A stretch of 64,000 bases of DNA from Chitinophaga alhagiae (GCF_003568665.1 NZ_QXMH01000001.1:1178001-1242000); one strand, 5' to 3'; shown: positions 25,331 through 34,115, counted from the stretch's first letter. Made by a program: numbers and translations. Notes: a model not told the origin generated them from the sequence alone.

Positions 25331-26371
25331 ATGATGCAGAAGCAGAACATACGGCATTTGAGCCTTCCGGAGATACAGGACGTATTTGCGGAGATGGGTG
25401 AAAAGCCGTTCCGGGCCAAACAGGTGTATGAGTGGCTGTGGGCAAAGCAGGCCCCGGAATTTGAGGCCATGACCAACCTGAGCAAACCTCTGCGGGCCGC
25501 CCTGGAAGAGCGGTTCTCCCTGCCATCCATTAAAGTGGACGCCACCCAGCATAGCACGGACGGCACCATTAAAAGCCGCTTCCGGCTGCACGACGGCCAC
25601 CTGGTGGAAGGGGTGCTGATCCCCACCGCCACCCGGCAGACGGCCTGCGTTTCCTCCCAGGTAGGCTGCAGCCTGAGCTGCAAGTTCTGCGCCACAGGGT
25701 ACATGGACCGCAAGCGGAACCTGGAATTTGACGAGATCTTTGACGAAGTGGCCCTCATTAACAAACAAGCCCTGGAGCAGTCCGGTAAAAAACTGACCAA
25801 CATCGTATACATGGGCATGGGCGAACCCCTGCTGAATTATAAGAACGTGCTCCGGTCCATAGAGCGCATTACCTCCCCGGAAGGCCTGGGCATGAGCCCC
25901 AAACGCATTACCGTATCTACCGCCGGGGTGGCCAAAATGATCAAACAGCTGGGAGACGATGAGGTGCGCTTCAACCTGGCGCTGAGCCTTCATGCGGCCA
26001 ATGACAGGAAGCGGAGCGAAATTATGCCCATCAATGAAACCAATAACCTGAAGGTATTGGTGGAAGCGCTGAACTATTTTTACAAGGCTACGCAGAACGA
26101 AATATCTTTCGAATACATTCTTTTCAAGGATTTTAATGACGCCGTGCAGGATGCTGACGAGCTGATCAAAATATACCGGCAGGTACCGGTAGACCTGGTG
26201 AACATTATCGAATACAACCCTATTGACAACGCGCGGTTCCAGAAACCTTCCCCGGAGGCGGCAGACGAGTTTATGGCGTACCTTGGCAAACACAAGGTGA
26301 ACGCGCGTTTGCGGCGCAGCCGGGGAAAGGACATAGACGCCGCCTGCGGGCAACTGGCCAACAAAGCATAA
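25331..26371 (+). CDS. rlmN: dual-specificity rRNA/tRNA (adenine-C2)-methyltransferase RlmN
   Basis: Radical-SAM enzyme that methylates C2 of A2503 in 23S rRNA and A37 in some tRNAs. 346 residues, normal length. Seen: the [4Fe-4S] motif CSLSCKFC with Cys113, Cys117 and Cys120, the GMGEPLLNYKNVL loop, RITVSTAGV, and LALSLHAANDRKRSEIMPIN. A catalytic-type cysteine is near the end in DAACGQLAN. Two ATGs in a row open the frame (25331 and 25334). It leads a run of three RNA-modification genes on the + strand; the next starts 41 bases downstream. Confidence 0.95.
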   Translation: MMQKQNIRHLSLPEIQDVFAEMGEKPFRAKQVYEWLWAKQAPEFEAMTNLSKPLRAALEERFSLPSIKVDATQHSTDGTIKSRFRLHDGHLVEGVLIPTATRQTACVSSQVGCSLSCKFCATGYMDRKRNLEFDEIFDEVALINKQALEQSGKKLTNIVYMGMGEPLLNYKNVLRSIERITSPEGLGMSPKRITVSTAGVAKMIKQLGDDEVRFNLALSLHAANDRKRSEIMPINETNNLKVLVEALNYFYKATQNEISFEYILFKDFNDAVQDADELIKIYRQVPVDLVNIIEYNPIDNARFQKPSPEAADEFMAYLGKHKVNARLRRSRGKDIDAACGQLANKA

Positions 26372-26412
26372 AGCATATTACTGCAGGAATGCAGCAACTT
26401 TAAATAAACAGC

Positions 26413-27846
26413 ATGAAAAAAAGCAAGCCCGCCAAAAAGGGGTTTACACCTTTCAAAGAAAATAAATCCAGCAACAAACCGGCATTTCAACGTGGCCCGA
26501 AAAGTGGTTTCGGAGATGGGGAAGACCGGCCTAAAAAGCGCTTTGGTGGTGACGATGACAAACCGAAGAGAACTTTCCGTGACAGTGAAGACCGGCCCAA
26601 AAAGCGCTTTGCGAAAGACGATGACCGGCCGAAGAGAAGTTTCGGTGACGGGGAAGACCGCCCCAAAAAACGCTTTGCGAAAGACGATGACCGGCCGAAG
26701 AGAAGTTTCGGTGACGGGGAAGACCGCCCAAAAAAACGCTTTGCGAAAGATACTGACCGGCCGAAGAGAAGTTTCCGTGACAGTGAAGACCGCCCCAAAA
26801 AACGCTTTGCGAAAGACGATGACCGGCCGAAGAGAAGTTTCGGTGACAGTGAAGACCGGCCCAAAAAGCGCTTTGCGAAAGATGATGACCGGCCGAAGAG
26901 AAGTTTCGGTGACGGTGAAGACCGCCCTAAAAAGCGCTTTGCGAAAGACGATGACCGGCCGAAGAAAAGTTTCGGTGACGGTGAAGACCGCCCTAAAAAG
27001 CGCTTTGCAAAAGATAATGACAGGCCGAAGAAAAAGAGCGAACGCAAAGCCGCTGTACACGGCACCAAGTCCAACAAACCGAAAAGCACCCGCAAACGCA
27101 TAGCCATTGAGGCCCCTGCGGAAGCAGACACCGCGGAAATGCCGCTGAACAAGTTCATTGCCCATTGCGGCATCTGCAGCCGGCGCAAGGCGGTAGACTA
27201 TATCAAGGAAGGGCGTGTAACCGTTAACGGTGAAAAAATAATAGAGCCCGCGTTCAAGGTAACCGGCAAAGACGCCGTGAAGCTGGACGATAAACGCATC
27301 CTCCTGCAAAAGAACCTGGTATACGTATTGCTCAACAAACCGAAAGGCTACATCACCACCACAGACGATCCCGAAGGCCGGCAAACCGTTATGGAACTGG
27401 TGGAAGATGCGGCGGAAGAAAGGCTCTACCCCGTAGGCCGCCTTGACCGCAATACCTCCGGCCTGCTGCTGCTCACCAACGATGGGGAGCTGGCGCAGAA
27501 ACTGGCACACCCCAAACACAACATCAAAAAGATATACCACGTAGAGCTTGACAAGCCCCTTACCAAGGCAGACTTCGAAAAGATACTGGGCGGCGTTACC
27601 CTGGAAGACGGGGCCGCCTTTGTAGACGCGCTGGGGTACGTGGACAGTAAGGATAAAAAACAGATCGGCATCGAGATCCACAGCGGTAAAAACCGCATTG
27701 TGCGCCGCATCTTCGAACACCTGCAATATTCAGTGGAGAAGCTGGACAGGGTGATGTACGCCGGCCTTACCAAAAAGAACCTGAACCGCGGCAAATGGCG
27801 CTTCCTGACAGACAAGGAAGTGATCCTGCTCAAACATTTCAAATAA
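26413..27846 (+). CDS. RsuA/RluB-family pseudouridine synthase with a 22-residue tandem-repeat N-terminal domain
   Basis: 477 residues. The enzymatic half is ordinary: S4 RNA-binding domain from about 243 (PLNKFIAHCGICSRRKAVDY, KEGRVTVNG), then the synthase domain with VLLNKPKGYITTTDD and catalytic Asp345 in GRLDRNTSG. It converts uridine to pseudouridine, most likely in 23S rRNA. Odd: residues 37-212 are eight copies of a 22-residue unit, consensus EDRPKKRFAKDDDRPKRSFG plus two more residues, dense in Lys, Arg and Asp and almost certainly disordered. Residues 213-242 form a basic linker. Typical RluB proteins have only short tails. It ends in a clear terminator. Confidence 0.93.
   Translation: MKKSKPAKKGFTPFKENKSSNKPAFQRGPKSGFGDGEDRPKKRFGGDDDKPKRTFRDSEDRPKKRFAKDDDRPKRSFGDGEDRPKKRFAKDDDRPKRSFGDGEDRPKKRFAKDTDRPKRSFRDSEDRPKKRFAKDDDRPKRSFGDSEDRPKKRFAKDDDRPKRSFGDGEDRPKKRFAKDDDRPKKSFGDGEDRPKKRFAKDNDRPKKKSERKAAVHGTKSNKPKSTRKRIAIEAPAEADTAEMPLNKFIAHCGICSRRKAVDYIKEGRVTVNGEKIIEPAFKVTGKDAVKLDDKRILLQKNLVYVLLNKPKGYITTTDDPEGRQTVMELVEDAAEERLYPVGRLDRNTSGLLLLTNDGELAQKLAHPKHNIKKIYHVELDKPLTKADFEKILGGVTLEDGAAFVDALGYVDSKDKKQIGIEIHSGKNRIVRRIFEHLQYSVEKLDRVMYAGLTKKNLNRGKWRFLTDKEVILLKHFK
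26521..27048 (+). repeat. eight 66-bp tandem repeats within the pseudouridine synthase gene
   Basis: In-frame repeats of 66 bp (22 codons), from residue 37 to 212. The central copies are almost identical at the DNA level; the first and last are the most diverged. They encode an alternating Lys/Arg and Asp/Glu sequence. Confidence 0.95.
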
Positions 27847-27856
27847 TTTCCTTCAC

Positions 27857-27885
27857 CGGGCCGTATCTGTGGTACGGCCCGTTTT
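27857..27885 (+). terminator. terminator after the pseudouridine synthase gene
   Basis: Perfect 9-bp stem (27857-27865 with 27873-27881) followed by TTTT, directly before the next gene's ATG at 27892. Confidence 0.75.
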
Positions 27886-27891
27886 CAGCAT

Positions 27892-28617
27892 ATGCGCACA
27901 GAACAGCTCATCATATTCGAGAACAACGATTTTGTAGCGGTGAACAAACCTTCCGGTTTGCTGACCATCCCGGACCGGCACGACAATGCGCTGGACGCTC
28001 TCTCCACCCGGTTGAAAAGACACTACGGCGAAATATTCACCGTACACCGGCTTGACAGGGATACCAGTGGCACCGTGCTCTTTGCCAAACACGAAGCGGC
28101 GCATAAATATCTCTCGCAGTTATTTGAGTCCCGCGAGGTGGAGAAATACTACCTCGGTATTGTGAACGGAGAATTGCCTGCCCCTGCGGGCAGTATCAAT
28201 GCGCCCATCATGGAGCACCCGGTGCAGCGCGGCAAAATGGTGACCAATGCCAAGGGCCGCCCTTCGCTGACAGACTATGAAGTGCAGGAAGCCTTCGGTA
28301 TTTTCAGCCTTGTAAAACTCCGCATCCACACCGGCCGCACCCACCAGATACGCGTTCACATGAAACACCTGGGCCACCCTATTGCGGTAGACGAGCTGTA
28401 CGGCAGCAAGGAACCGGTGAAGCTGTCTGCCATCAAAAAGAAATTCAGGCTGGGCAAATTCACGGAAGAGGAAACGCCGCTGCTGGCCCGGCTGGCGCTG
28501 CATGCCTGGCAACTGAAGTTTACAGACAGCCATGGCGTGCGTCATGAGCTGGAAGCGCCCCTGCCCAAGGATATGACAGCCGTATTGCAACAACTGAGAA
28601 AACACAAGAAAGCATAA
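27892..28617 (+). CDS. RluA-family pseudouridine synthase
   Basis: 241 residues, without an S4 domain. Seen: NKPSGLLTIP, catalytic VHRLDRDTSGTVLFAK, LRIHTGRTHQIRVHMKHLGHPIAVDELYG and LALHAWQLKF near the end, all standard for the RluA/RluC/RluD group that modifies uridines in rRNA or tRNA. The target site cannot be assigned. It has its own start after a terminator, so it may be only partly co-transcribed with the two RNA-modification genes before it. Confidence 0.92.
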   Translation: MRTEQLIIFENNDFVAVNKPSGLLTIPDRHDNALDALSTRLKRHYGEIFTVHRLDRDTSGTVLFAKHEAAHKYLSQLFESREVEKYYLGIVNGELPAPAGSINAPIMEHPVQRGKMVTNAKGRPSLTDYEVQEAFGIFSLVKLRIHTGRTHQIRVHMKHLGHPIAVDELYGSKEPVKLSAIKKKFRLGKFTEEETPLLARLALHAWQLKFTDSHGVRHELEAPLPKDMTAVLQQLRKHKKA

Positions 28618-28620
28618 ACG

Positions 28621-28646
28621 AAAGAGGCCCCGGGGCCTCTTTTTTA
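28621..28646 (+). terminator. terminator of the RluA-family gene
   Basis: Palindromic 18-base stem (28623-28640) followed by a T-run. Confidence 0.85.
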
Positions 28647-28799
28647 TTTGACGGGAAGGGCAACTAACCGGCGCTTTCACCGTTTATATCAGACAGGCGG
28701 CAAAAAAGCCCGTTCACCGTGAAATTTGGGTTACTGGCCGGTTAGGGCCGCAAAATCTGATCGAATTATAGTAAATTTCATCGTAAATCATCCCCTTGT

Positions 28800-30347
28800 A
28801 TGAGAAGAACACGGATTGCCATATTCAGCTTACTGATAGTGGCCGCTGCACCTGCCTGTAAAAAAGGCTCCAAACAAGACCCGGGGCCTGACGGGCCTCC
28901 CGCCACCGGCACCCGCACCCAGCTAAGTCTTGATTCCCTTTACCTCTATGCCAAAGAAACCTATCTCTGGTACGATGCATTGCCAGACTATAACACCTTC
29001 AACCCCCGCTCCTTTGAAGGAAGTGACGAATATGCCAGCCTGCAAAGCGAACTGTTCAAGATCTCACAGTACAAGATCAACACCGCCACAGGCAAACCTT
29101 ACGAATATACCGGCGGCAGTTCCCCCAAATATTCTTTTGTGGAAAAGGGCAATGCCGCCCGGGGCATACAAGGCACGGTAGACCTGGAAGGAAAGGGCAA
29201 TGACCTGGGCATCGGCACCTTTTTGGTAAGCCAGACCGCAGGCGGGCCTGCCAAATGGCTGTACGTGCGGCTGGTGGAAAGAGGTTCCCCGGCTGACAAT
29301 GCCGGCATTACCCGGGGCTGCGAGATCACTGAAATTAATGACGCTCCCGTAGTGCTGAACCAGAGCGCGGTAACCGCGGCGCTGAACAGCAGTACCTTAA
29401 AACTGAAATTCAGGAAACCGGGCGCCACGGACTTTACAACAGTTACCATCTCCAAGGCCGCTTACACCAACGACCCCGTGTATACCTGGAAGGTATTTAC
29501 CAGCGGCAGCAAAGTAACCGGGTACATTAACCTGGGCCGGTTCAGCCGTCTTTCCGTAGCCAAAACCAGCCTGCAGAACGCATTCAACGAGTTTGCCAAT
29601 AAAGGCGTGAACAACCTGGTGATAGACCTCCGCTATAACGGCGGCGGGTACGTGGAAACCTTCCAGTACCTGGCCAACCTGATAGCCCCGGCCAGCCTCA
29701 CCGGCCAGGTGATGTACAAGGAAATTTTTAACAAGCTGTTACAGGAAGGCAACGCCCCCATCCTCAAAGCCATTCCCCTGCTGGACGAGAACCTGCAGCA
29801 GAAAAAAGACGGCAACGGCAACCCGCTTACCTACGCCAATGTAGACTTTACCCCCACCCGCAACACCTTCAAATTCAAGAAAGAAGGGGCGCTGGGCGCT
29901 ATCACCAACGTGGTGTTCATTGTAACGGGCTCTTCCGCCTCTGCCAGCGAGCTGACCATTAACAGCCTGAAACCGCATATGAACGTGAAGATCATGGGAG
30001 ATACTACCTATGGCAAGCCCGTAGGTTTCTTCGGCATCGGCATAGACAAATACACGGTGTACATGAGCCAGTTCTCCAGCGTGAACGCGCAAGACAAAGG
30101 GGACTATTTTGCCGGTTTCCCGCCTGACTACCTCACTTTTGATGATTTTACGCGTGACTTTGGCGACCCGGAAGAAACCTCCCTCTCCAAGGCGCTCTCC
30201 TACATCAATACCGGCGTGGTAACCGGCCGTGACCAGTTACTGCTGTCTAACGCCCGCACCGCAGCCCCGGTGGAGGCCCTGCAAATGCAGGCCGCCGGCG
30301 CGGAAGGGTTTACCGGTATGGTAGAAGACCGGCGGGTGCTGAAGTAA
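28800..30347 (+). CDS. S41 family C-terminal-processing-type peptidase, lipoprotein with PDZ domain
   Basis: 515 residues. Lipoprotein signal LLIVAAAPAC, then a Gly/Pro linker, an N-terminal helical part, a PDZ-like domain (VERGSPADNAGITRGCEITEINDAPV, given here as about residues 160-195) and the S41 catalytic domain. LVIDLRYNGGGYVETFQYLA is the family's substrate-binding strand; VTGSSASASELTINSL holds the nucleophile serine and TYGKPVGF the lysine of the Ser-Lys dyad. It would act in the periplasm or on the cell surface. Similar proteins are common in Bacteroidota; substrates are generally unknown. Single gene with its own terminator. Confidence 0.9.
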   Translation: MRRTRIAIFSLLIVAAAPACKKGSKQDPGPDGPPATGTRTQLSLDSLYLYAKETYLWYDALPDYNTFNPRSFEGSDEYASLQSELFKISQYKINTATGKPYEYTGGSSPKYSFVEKGNAARGIQGTVDLEGKGNDLGIGTFLVSQTAGGPAKWLYVRLVERGSPADNAGITRGCEITEINDAPVVLNQSAVTAALNSSTLKLKFRKPGATDFTTVTISKAAYTNDPVYTWKVFTSGSKVTGYINLGRFSRLSVAKTSLQNAFNEFANKGVNNLVIDLRYNGGGYVETFQYLANLIAPASLTGQVMYKEIFNKLLQEGNAPILKAIPLLDENLQQKKDGNGNPLTYANVDFTPTRNTFKFKKEGALGAITNVVFIVTGSSASASELTINSLKPHMNVKIMGDTTYGKPVGFFGIGIDKYTVYMSQFSSVNAQDKGDYFAGFPPDYLTFDDFTRDFGDPEETSLSKALSYINTGVVTGRDQLLLSNARTAAPVEALQMQAAGAEGFTGMVEDRRVLK

Positions 30348-30427
30348 GCCGCGCCTATAAAATAACCGCAAAGCAAACCTGTCTGGCGGGCGGGCAATAT
30401 TGCAGTAAGCCTTTCCCTAAAATAATC

Positions 30428-30462
30428 AAGCCGCAGACTCAAATGAGCTTGCGGCTTTTTTT
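30428..30462 (+). terminator. terminator of the S41 peptidase gene
   Basis: Eight-base outer stem (30428-30435 with 30450-30457), an inner 3-bp stem, and a run of T. Confidence 0.8.
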
Positions 30463-30621
30463 GTCCGGCAAAAGCATGTCATTACCAGCTGATAACCAAC
30501 CCATTACCAGGGCTTCTCCATAGCTGCCCATGACCTTGGCTATGAAGGGTCCATGGCTGCGCTATAGTAGCCTAGTGATTCGGCAACCCGGAAAACTGGC
30601 CAGATATGCCATAAAGGGCAT
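30463..30621. other. gene-free spacer between two terminators
   Basis: Between the S41 gene terminator and that of the convergent peroxiredoxin. It holds short imperfect repeats (ATTACCAG twice; CATAGC/GCTATG in inverted order) and no credible gene or promoter. Confidence 0.5.
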
Positions 30622-30647
30622 AAAAAAACGGGGAAAAATCCCCGTTT
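30622..30647 (-). terminator. terminator of the 1-Cys peroxiredoxin gene
   Basis: Eight-base stem (30626-30633 with 30640-30647) with a T-run on the minus strand. It is 77 bases past the stop. Confidence 0.8.
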
Positions 30648-30723
30648 CGTAAAATCAAAAACCAACCATTAAAAAAATCGGTGAGGAGGGCGTGCCTCCT
30701 GTAATATGTTCACCCTTGCGGGA

Positions 30724-31359
30724 TTATTTGTTCGGCTGCGGCGTAGTTCTCAGGTAAGGCTTGATGATCTTGTGCCCTTTGGGGAACTTGGCCGGAATAT
30801 CTTCCGTTTTAACGGCGCCCGTTACAATTACGTCTTCACCGTCTTTCCAGTCTGCCGGCGTAGCCACGCTGTAGTTGGCCGTTAACTGGAGGGAATCGAT
30901 CACCCGCAGCACTTCAAAGAAGTTTCTGCCGGTAGACGCGGGGTACGTAATAGTGAGCTTCACCTTCTTGTCAGGCCCGATCACGAACAGGGAACGCACC
31001 GTAAAGGTTTCAGACGCGTTCGGGTGGATCATGCCGTAAAGGTTAGCCACGGTTTTATCTTCGTCAGCAATGATGGGGAAGTCCACATTACACTGCTGGG
31101 TTTCATTAATATCGTTGATCCAGCTCTTATGTTTATCAAGCGGGTCTACGCTGAGCGCCAGTACTTTTACGTTACGTTTGGCAAATTCGCCGTTCAACAG
31201 GGCTGTTTTACCCAGTTCTGTTGTACAAACGGGCGTGAAATCTGCCGGGTGGGAGAATAATACGCCCCAGCCATCGCCAAGGTATTCGTAAAAATCAATT
31301 TCGCCAGCGGTTGTTTTCGCCTGGAAGTTGGGAGCCGTATCGCCTAATCTTAAACTCAT
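30724..31359 (-). CDS. peroxiredoxin, Prx6 (1-Cys) type
   Basis: 211-residue thiol peroxidase reducing hydrogen peroxide and organic peroxides in the cytoplasm. Seen: N-terminal LRLGDTAPNFQA, the peroxidatic cysteine in HPADFTPVCTTELG, the Prx6-type block LSVDPLDKHKSWINDI, and the long C-terminal extension of the Prx6 group (after TYPASTGRNFFEVLRVIDSLQL, here about residues 138-160). No catalase or regulator is next to it. A TATTTTTG -7 element lies 22 bases before the start. Confidence 0.93.
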   Translation of the reverse strand: MSLRLGDTAPNFQAKTTAGEIDFYEYLGDGWGVLFSHPADFTPVCTTELGKTALLNGEFAKRNVKVLALSVDPLDKHKSWINDINETQQCNVDFPIIADEDKTVANLYGMIHPNASETFTVRSLFVIGPDKKVKLTITYPASTGRNFFEVLRVIDSLQLTANYSVATPADWKDGEDVIVTGAVKTEDIPAKFPKGHKIIKPYLRTTPQPNK

Positions 31360-31380
31360 ATTTCACCAGTTTATTGGAAT

Positions 31381-31388
31381 CAAAAATA
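31381..31388 (-). promoter_or_regulatory. -7 element of the peroxiredoxin gene (TATTTTTG)
   Basis: Matches TAnnTTTG on the minus strand, 21 bases before the ATG at 31359. No clear -33 element at 17-23 bases. Confidence 0.4.
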
Positions 31389-31664
31389 CTAATTTCCTAC
31401 AAATTTTATAGACTTAAAGGATTTTTTTTCCGGTTTGTTGGAGGATGAGGCGGAAAGCGGGGGGCAATGGCCCTGGACGGGCGTTCCGGGGTGGCGGCCG
31501 CCGGGGGGACCCGGATACGGGGAAGCACAGGTTGCGGCAATATTTCCGGACGGTTTCTGCCAGTAGGAGGAATCAAGGGGCGGAAAGCGGGGGCAATGGC
31601 CTTTTGGGGTCTTGTTGAGCGGCGCCACTGCCCCCTATGGGAAACTTTGGGGTCAATTTCGGGG
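31389..31664. other. GC-rich gene-free spacer with an imperfect 24-bp direct repeat
   Basis: No gene that I can support. A G-rich 24-base segment at 31449-31472 recurs at 31579-31601 with one G missing. Short open frames cross the area on both strands but have no ribosome site, promoter or recognisable sequence. Confidence 0.5.
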
Positions 31665-32252
31665 TTAACGGCCGTTAGCCTGTTTCCAGGCGTAATAGGC
31701 CAGGGTATATTTCATGTCATCGTCCAGGTTGGCGGCGGCACGGGCCTCGTTCTCCTCAAATTCCAGTTCCAGGTAGCCCAGGTACAGCTCGTAATTTTTG
31801 TGTAGCGTCAGCATACACTGGTCTATGCGGCCGGCATACAGTTCCGCGGAGCTGCAGTATTCCGCCTTGCGGATGTAATAACAGCTGTCTCCGGTATACT
31901 CCAAGTAGTCACTCCCGGGCTGGAACTGCGGGCGGGACAAGTAGAAACGGAGATTGTCAAAAGTCACCGCTTTACCCAGTTGCGCCTCAAAATCAATCAT
32001 TTCCGGGATCTGCTCCATATTCTCCAGTTTCTGCACAATAGCCATCTGCACCGCTTCGCTCTTGTCTTCAATAGCACGCAGCATGGTGTTGAGCACTTCG
32101 TAATTCGTTACAAAATCACACTTGCGCCAGCCGGTCTCTGTTTGCAGGTAACCCCAGCAGGTCAGGTAATGGGAATCATCCAGTATGATCTGGCCTACTT
32201 TGATGGCTGTTGCTTCCTCTGTCTGTGCAATGTTTACGGATACCTTTTTCAT
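31665..32252 (-). CDS. conserved-looking hypothetical protein, acidic, 195 residues
   Basis: Not recognised. Soluble, acidic protein without signal peptide or membrane segment; start at ATG 32252 (MKKVSVNIAQTEEATAIKVG). It contains several cysteines (TCWGYLQ, RKCDF, DSCYYI, EYCSS, QCMLT), and the C-terminal third is helical (LYLGYLELEFEENEARAAANLDDD). Codon use matches its neighbours. It is divergent from the WYL regulator gene, with 99 bases between the starts, so the regulator might control it; that is only positional. A TATTTTTG -7 element lies at 32275-32282. Confidence 0.65.
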   Translation of the reverse strand: MKKVSVNIAQTEEATAIKVGQIILDDSHYLTCWGYLQTETGWRKCDFVTNYEVLNTMLRAIEDKSEAVQMAIVQKLENMEQIPEMIDFEAQLGKAVTFDNLRFYLSRPQFQPGSDYLEYTGDSCYYIRKAEYCSSAELYAGRIDQCMLTLHKNYELYLGYLELEFEENEARAAANLDDDMKYTLAYYAWKQANGR

Positions 32253-32274
32253 AGTAGCTGATTTAATAACGATA

Positions 32275-32282
32275 CAAAAATA
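32275..32282 (-). promoter_or_regulatory. -7 element of the 195-residue hypothetical gene (TATTTTTG)
   Basis: Matches TAnnTTTG, 22 bases before the ATG at 32252. No -33 element recognised. Confidence 0.4.
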
Positions 32283-32351
32283 TCCATGCACTGCGCAGGG
32301 GAACTGCGTAGTAAAATTGTTTTACTTTTACCCCGGAAAAAAACTGGTTAC

Positions 32352-33356
32352 ATGCCCAAAAATAAAGATGCCCTCTCCCGGTATCGGTGGATAGACGAAA
32401 GATTACGCAACAAACGCCTGCCCAAGCCTACGCTGGACGCGCTCGTGGAGTTCGTATCTGGCAAGCTGGACAAATCCATTGCGGTGCGCACCATCCAGAA
32501 AGACCTGGAAGACATGCGCAACGATCCTGAACTGAACTATTTTGCGCCCATCAAATACAACCGCAGCTCAAAGGCCTATCATTACGAAGACGACACGTAT
32601 TCCATCAGCAACAGCCCCATAGACGAGGCGGACCTGCAAGGCCTCGAAGTGGCCATCGGCATACTGGAACAGTTCCGCAGCCTGCCGGTGATACAACGTT
32701 TTGAAGACGCCATCCTGAAAATTGCGGCCAGCCTGAAAATGAACCGCCAGCAACTGGAAAACCAGGGCCTCATCAAATTCAGCAGGGCCAGCCAGTATAA
32801 AGGCGCAGAGCTGATACCGGAAATTGTGGACGCCATCAAAGAACGGGAAGTGATCCGCATTGCGTACCAGAGCTTTGACCGCAAAGAGCCCAAAGAACAC
32901 TGGGTAGAGCCGTACCACCTGCGGGAATACAACCACCGCTTCTACCTCATCGGCAAAAGCCAGAAAGCCAAAGGCGGCACCGTGCTTACTTTTGCGCTGG
33001 ACCGCATAGTGAATACCTGGCCCACCAACAAACATTTTGACGAAAAGAATTTCGATGACGCCAGCTATTTCCAGCACGCCATCGGCATCACCGTATCTTC
33101 CGAAACACCGGAAGACATCATTCTTTCCTATACCCCGCTGCAGGGTAAATACGTGAAAACACAACCCCTGCATCATTCCCAGACCATTCTGAAAGATGAT
33201 GACGAAGAGTGCCGCATCGGGCTAAAGATCGTGGTCAATCATGAACTGATCATGCTGCTGCTGAGCGCGGGCGGGCGCGTGAAGGTGATACAGCCGCAGC
33301 ACCTGGCAGATAGGATTGCGGAAGAAGCCAGGGAGATCACAAAAAGATATGCATAA
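32352..33356 (+). CDS. WYL-domain transcriptional regulator
   Basis: 334 residues. The N-terminus has a winged-helix-like DNA-binding part (SRYRWIDERLRNK, LDALVEFVSGKLDKSIAVRTIQKDLEDMR). The middle part (about 145-215) is the WYL domain with IPEIVDAIKEREVIRIAYQSF and VEPYHLREYNHRFYLIGK, and a C-terminal WCX-like segment follows. Such regulators sense ligands such as nucleic acids or nucleotides through the WYL fold. Start at ATG 32352. The neighbouring genes give no hint of a defence or repair role. The stop codon overlaps the terminator stem. Confidence 0.88.
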   Translation: MPKNKDALSRYRWIDERLRNKRLPKPTLDALVEFVSGKLDKSIAVRTIQKDLEDMRNDPELNYFAPIKYNRSSKAYHYEDDTYSISNSPIDEADLQGLEVAIGILEQFRSLPVIQRFEDAILKIAASLKMNRQQLENQGLIKFSRASQYKGAELIPEIVDAIKEREVIRIAYQSFDRKEPKEHWVEPYHLREYNHRFYLIGKSQKAKGGTVLTFALDRIVNTWPTNKHFDEKNFDDASYFQHAIGITVSSETPEDIILSYTPLQGKYVKTQPLHHSQTILKDDDEECRIGLKIVVNHELIMLLLSAGGRVKVIQPQHLADRIAEEAREITKRYA

Positions 33357-33384
33357 AAAAACCGGGCCGTTCGCCCGGTTTTTT
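33356..33384. terminator. bidirectional terminator between the WYL regulator and LolA-like genes
   Basis: Twelve-base stem (33356-33367 with 33373-33384) with A-run and T-run on opposite sides, so it can end both convergent transcripts. Confidence 0.88.
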
Positions 33385-33392
33385 AAGAAAAA

Positions 33393-34115
33393 TTATGGCT
33401 GTGCGGGTTTCTCGAATATCTTGTCGTCTACCGCGGGGTTGCTCTGCACTTTACTGAAGCTCATCTTCATGCCCATTGGCTGCTGCTCCGAAGTTTCCGC
33501 ATACACATACCCTTCCGGCGTTTTCTTATAGTTGGTGAATGTTTCCACCACCTCTATCTCCTGGCCCTGCACCGCTTTTTTGGTGACCCTTTTCGAGATG
33601 TAGTAAGTATTGGCATCCAGGTAATAATCACTACTGGAGCCGTCTGCACGGGTCAGTTTCAGCTTGTACAGCTCTTCGCCGTTCAGCGTTTCCTTGCCGT
33701 TCATTTCCAATTTAAAGCCCTTGTTCTTGTAGTCGAACAGTTCGCCGGTGAGGTCCAGATCAATAGCGCCTTCTTTCACGGCAGCCTCATCCGCATCTAC
33801 CGGTGCGGTCTGTTGCTGTATGGGCATAAACATCCACCCGGAGGTAGGTGTCATGACCGTAACGTTGTTGGTACCCATTATTTCAAATTCCACTCTTACG
33901 CCTTTTTTGTGCTTGGTAGACACTTTCAGCGGTATATCCATGCCCTGTATGCTCATGGTGCCTTCCATGATCTGTGTCTGCAGTGATGTCACCTTGTCTG
34001 CGCCGCCAAGCGCGGCTACGTGTTTGCTCACCACTTCGTCAGCGGTCTGTGCCTGGCTGCTGACCACGGCGCCGGCAAGGGCGAGGGTTAGGGTTAACGC
34101 GCGTAATGTTCTCAT
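33393..34115 (-). CDS. exported LolA-like (outer-membrane lipoprotein-sorting-like) protein
   Basis: 240 residues with a signal peptide cut after SQA. The mature part starts TADEVVSKHVAALGGADKVTSLQT, a pattern typical of periplasmic LolA/LolB-like or zinc-protease-associated beta-sandwich proteins in Bacteroidota; then strands such as MEGTMSIQGMDIPLKV, KLKLTRADGSSSDYYLD and EVVETFTNYKKTPEGYVYA. Function unknown. It is transcribed from a well-formed promoter at 34151-34180. Confidence 0.75.
   Translation of the reverse strand: MRTLRALTLTLALAGAVVSSQAQTADEVVSKHVAALGGADKVTSLQTQIMEGTMSIQGMDIPLKVSTKHKKGVRVEFEIMGTNNVTVMTPTSGWMFMPIQQQTAPVDADEAAVKEGAIDLDLTGELFDYKNKGFKLEMNGKETLNGEELYKLKLTRADGSSSDYYLDANTYYISKRVTKKAVQGQEIEVVETFTNYKKTPEGYVYAETSEQQPMGMKMSFSKVQSNPAVDDKIFEKPAQP

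Noticed and set aside
26080-27726. 548-residue repetitive open frame opposite rlmN and the pseudouridine synthase
   Set aside because: Its repeats are the complement of the 66-bp units of the real gene.
31389-31628. 79-residue open frame in the GC-rich spacer
   Set aside because: No start context, no recognisable domain, and it contains the direct repeat; most likely non-coding.
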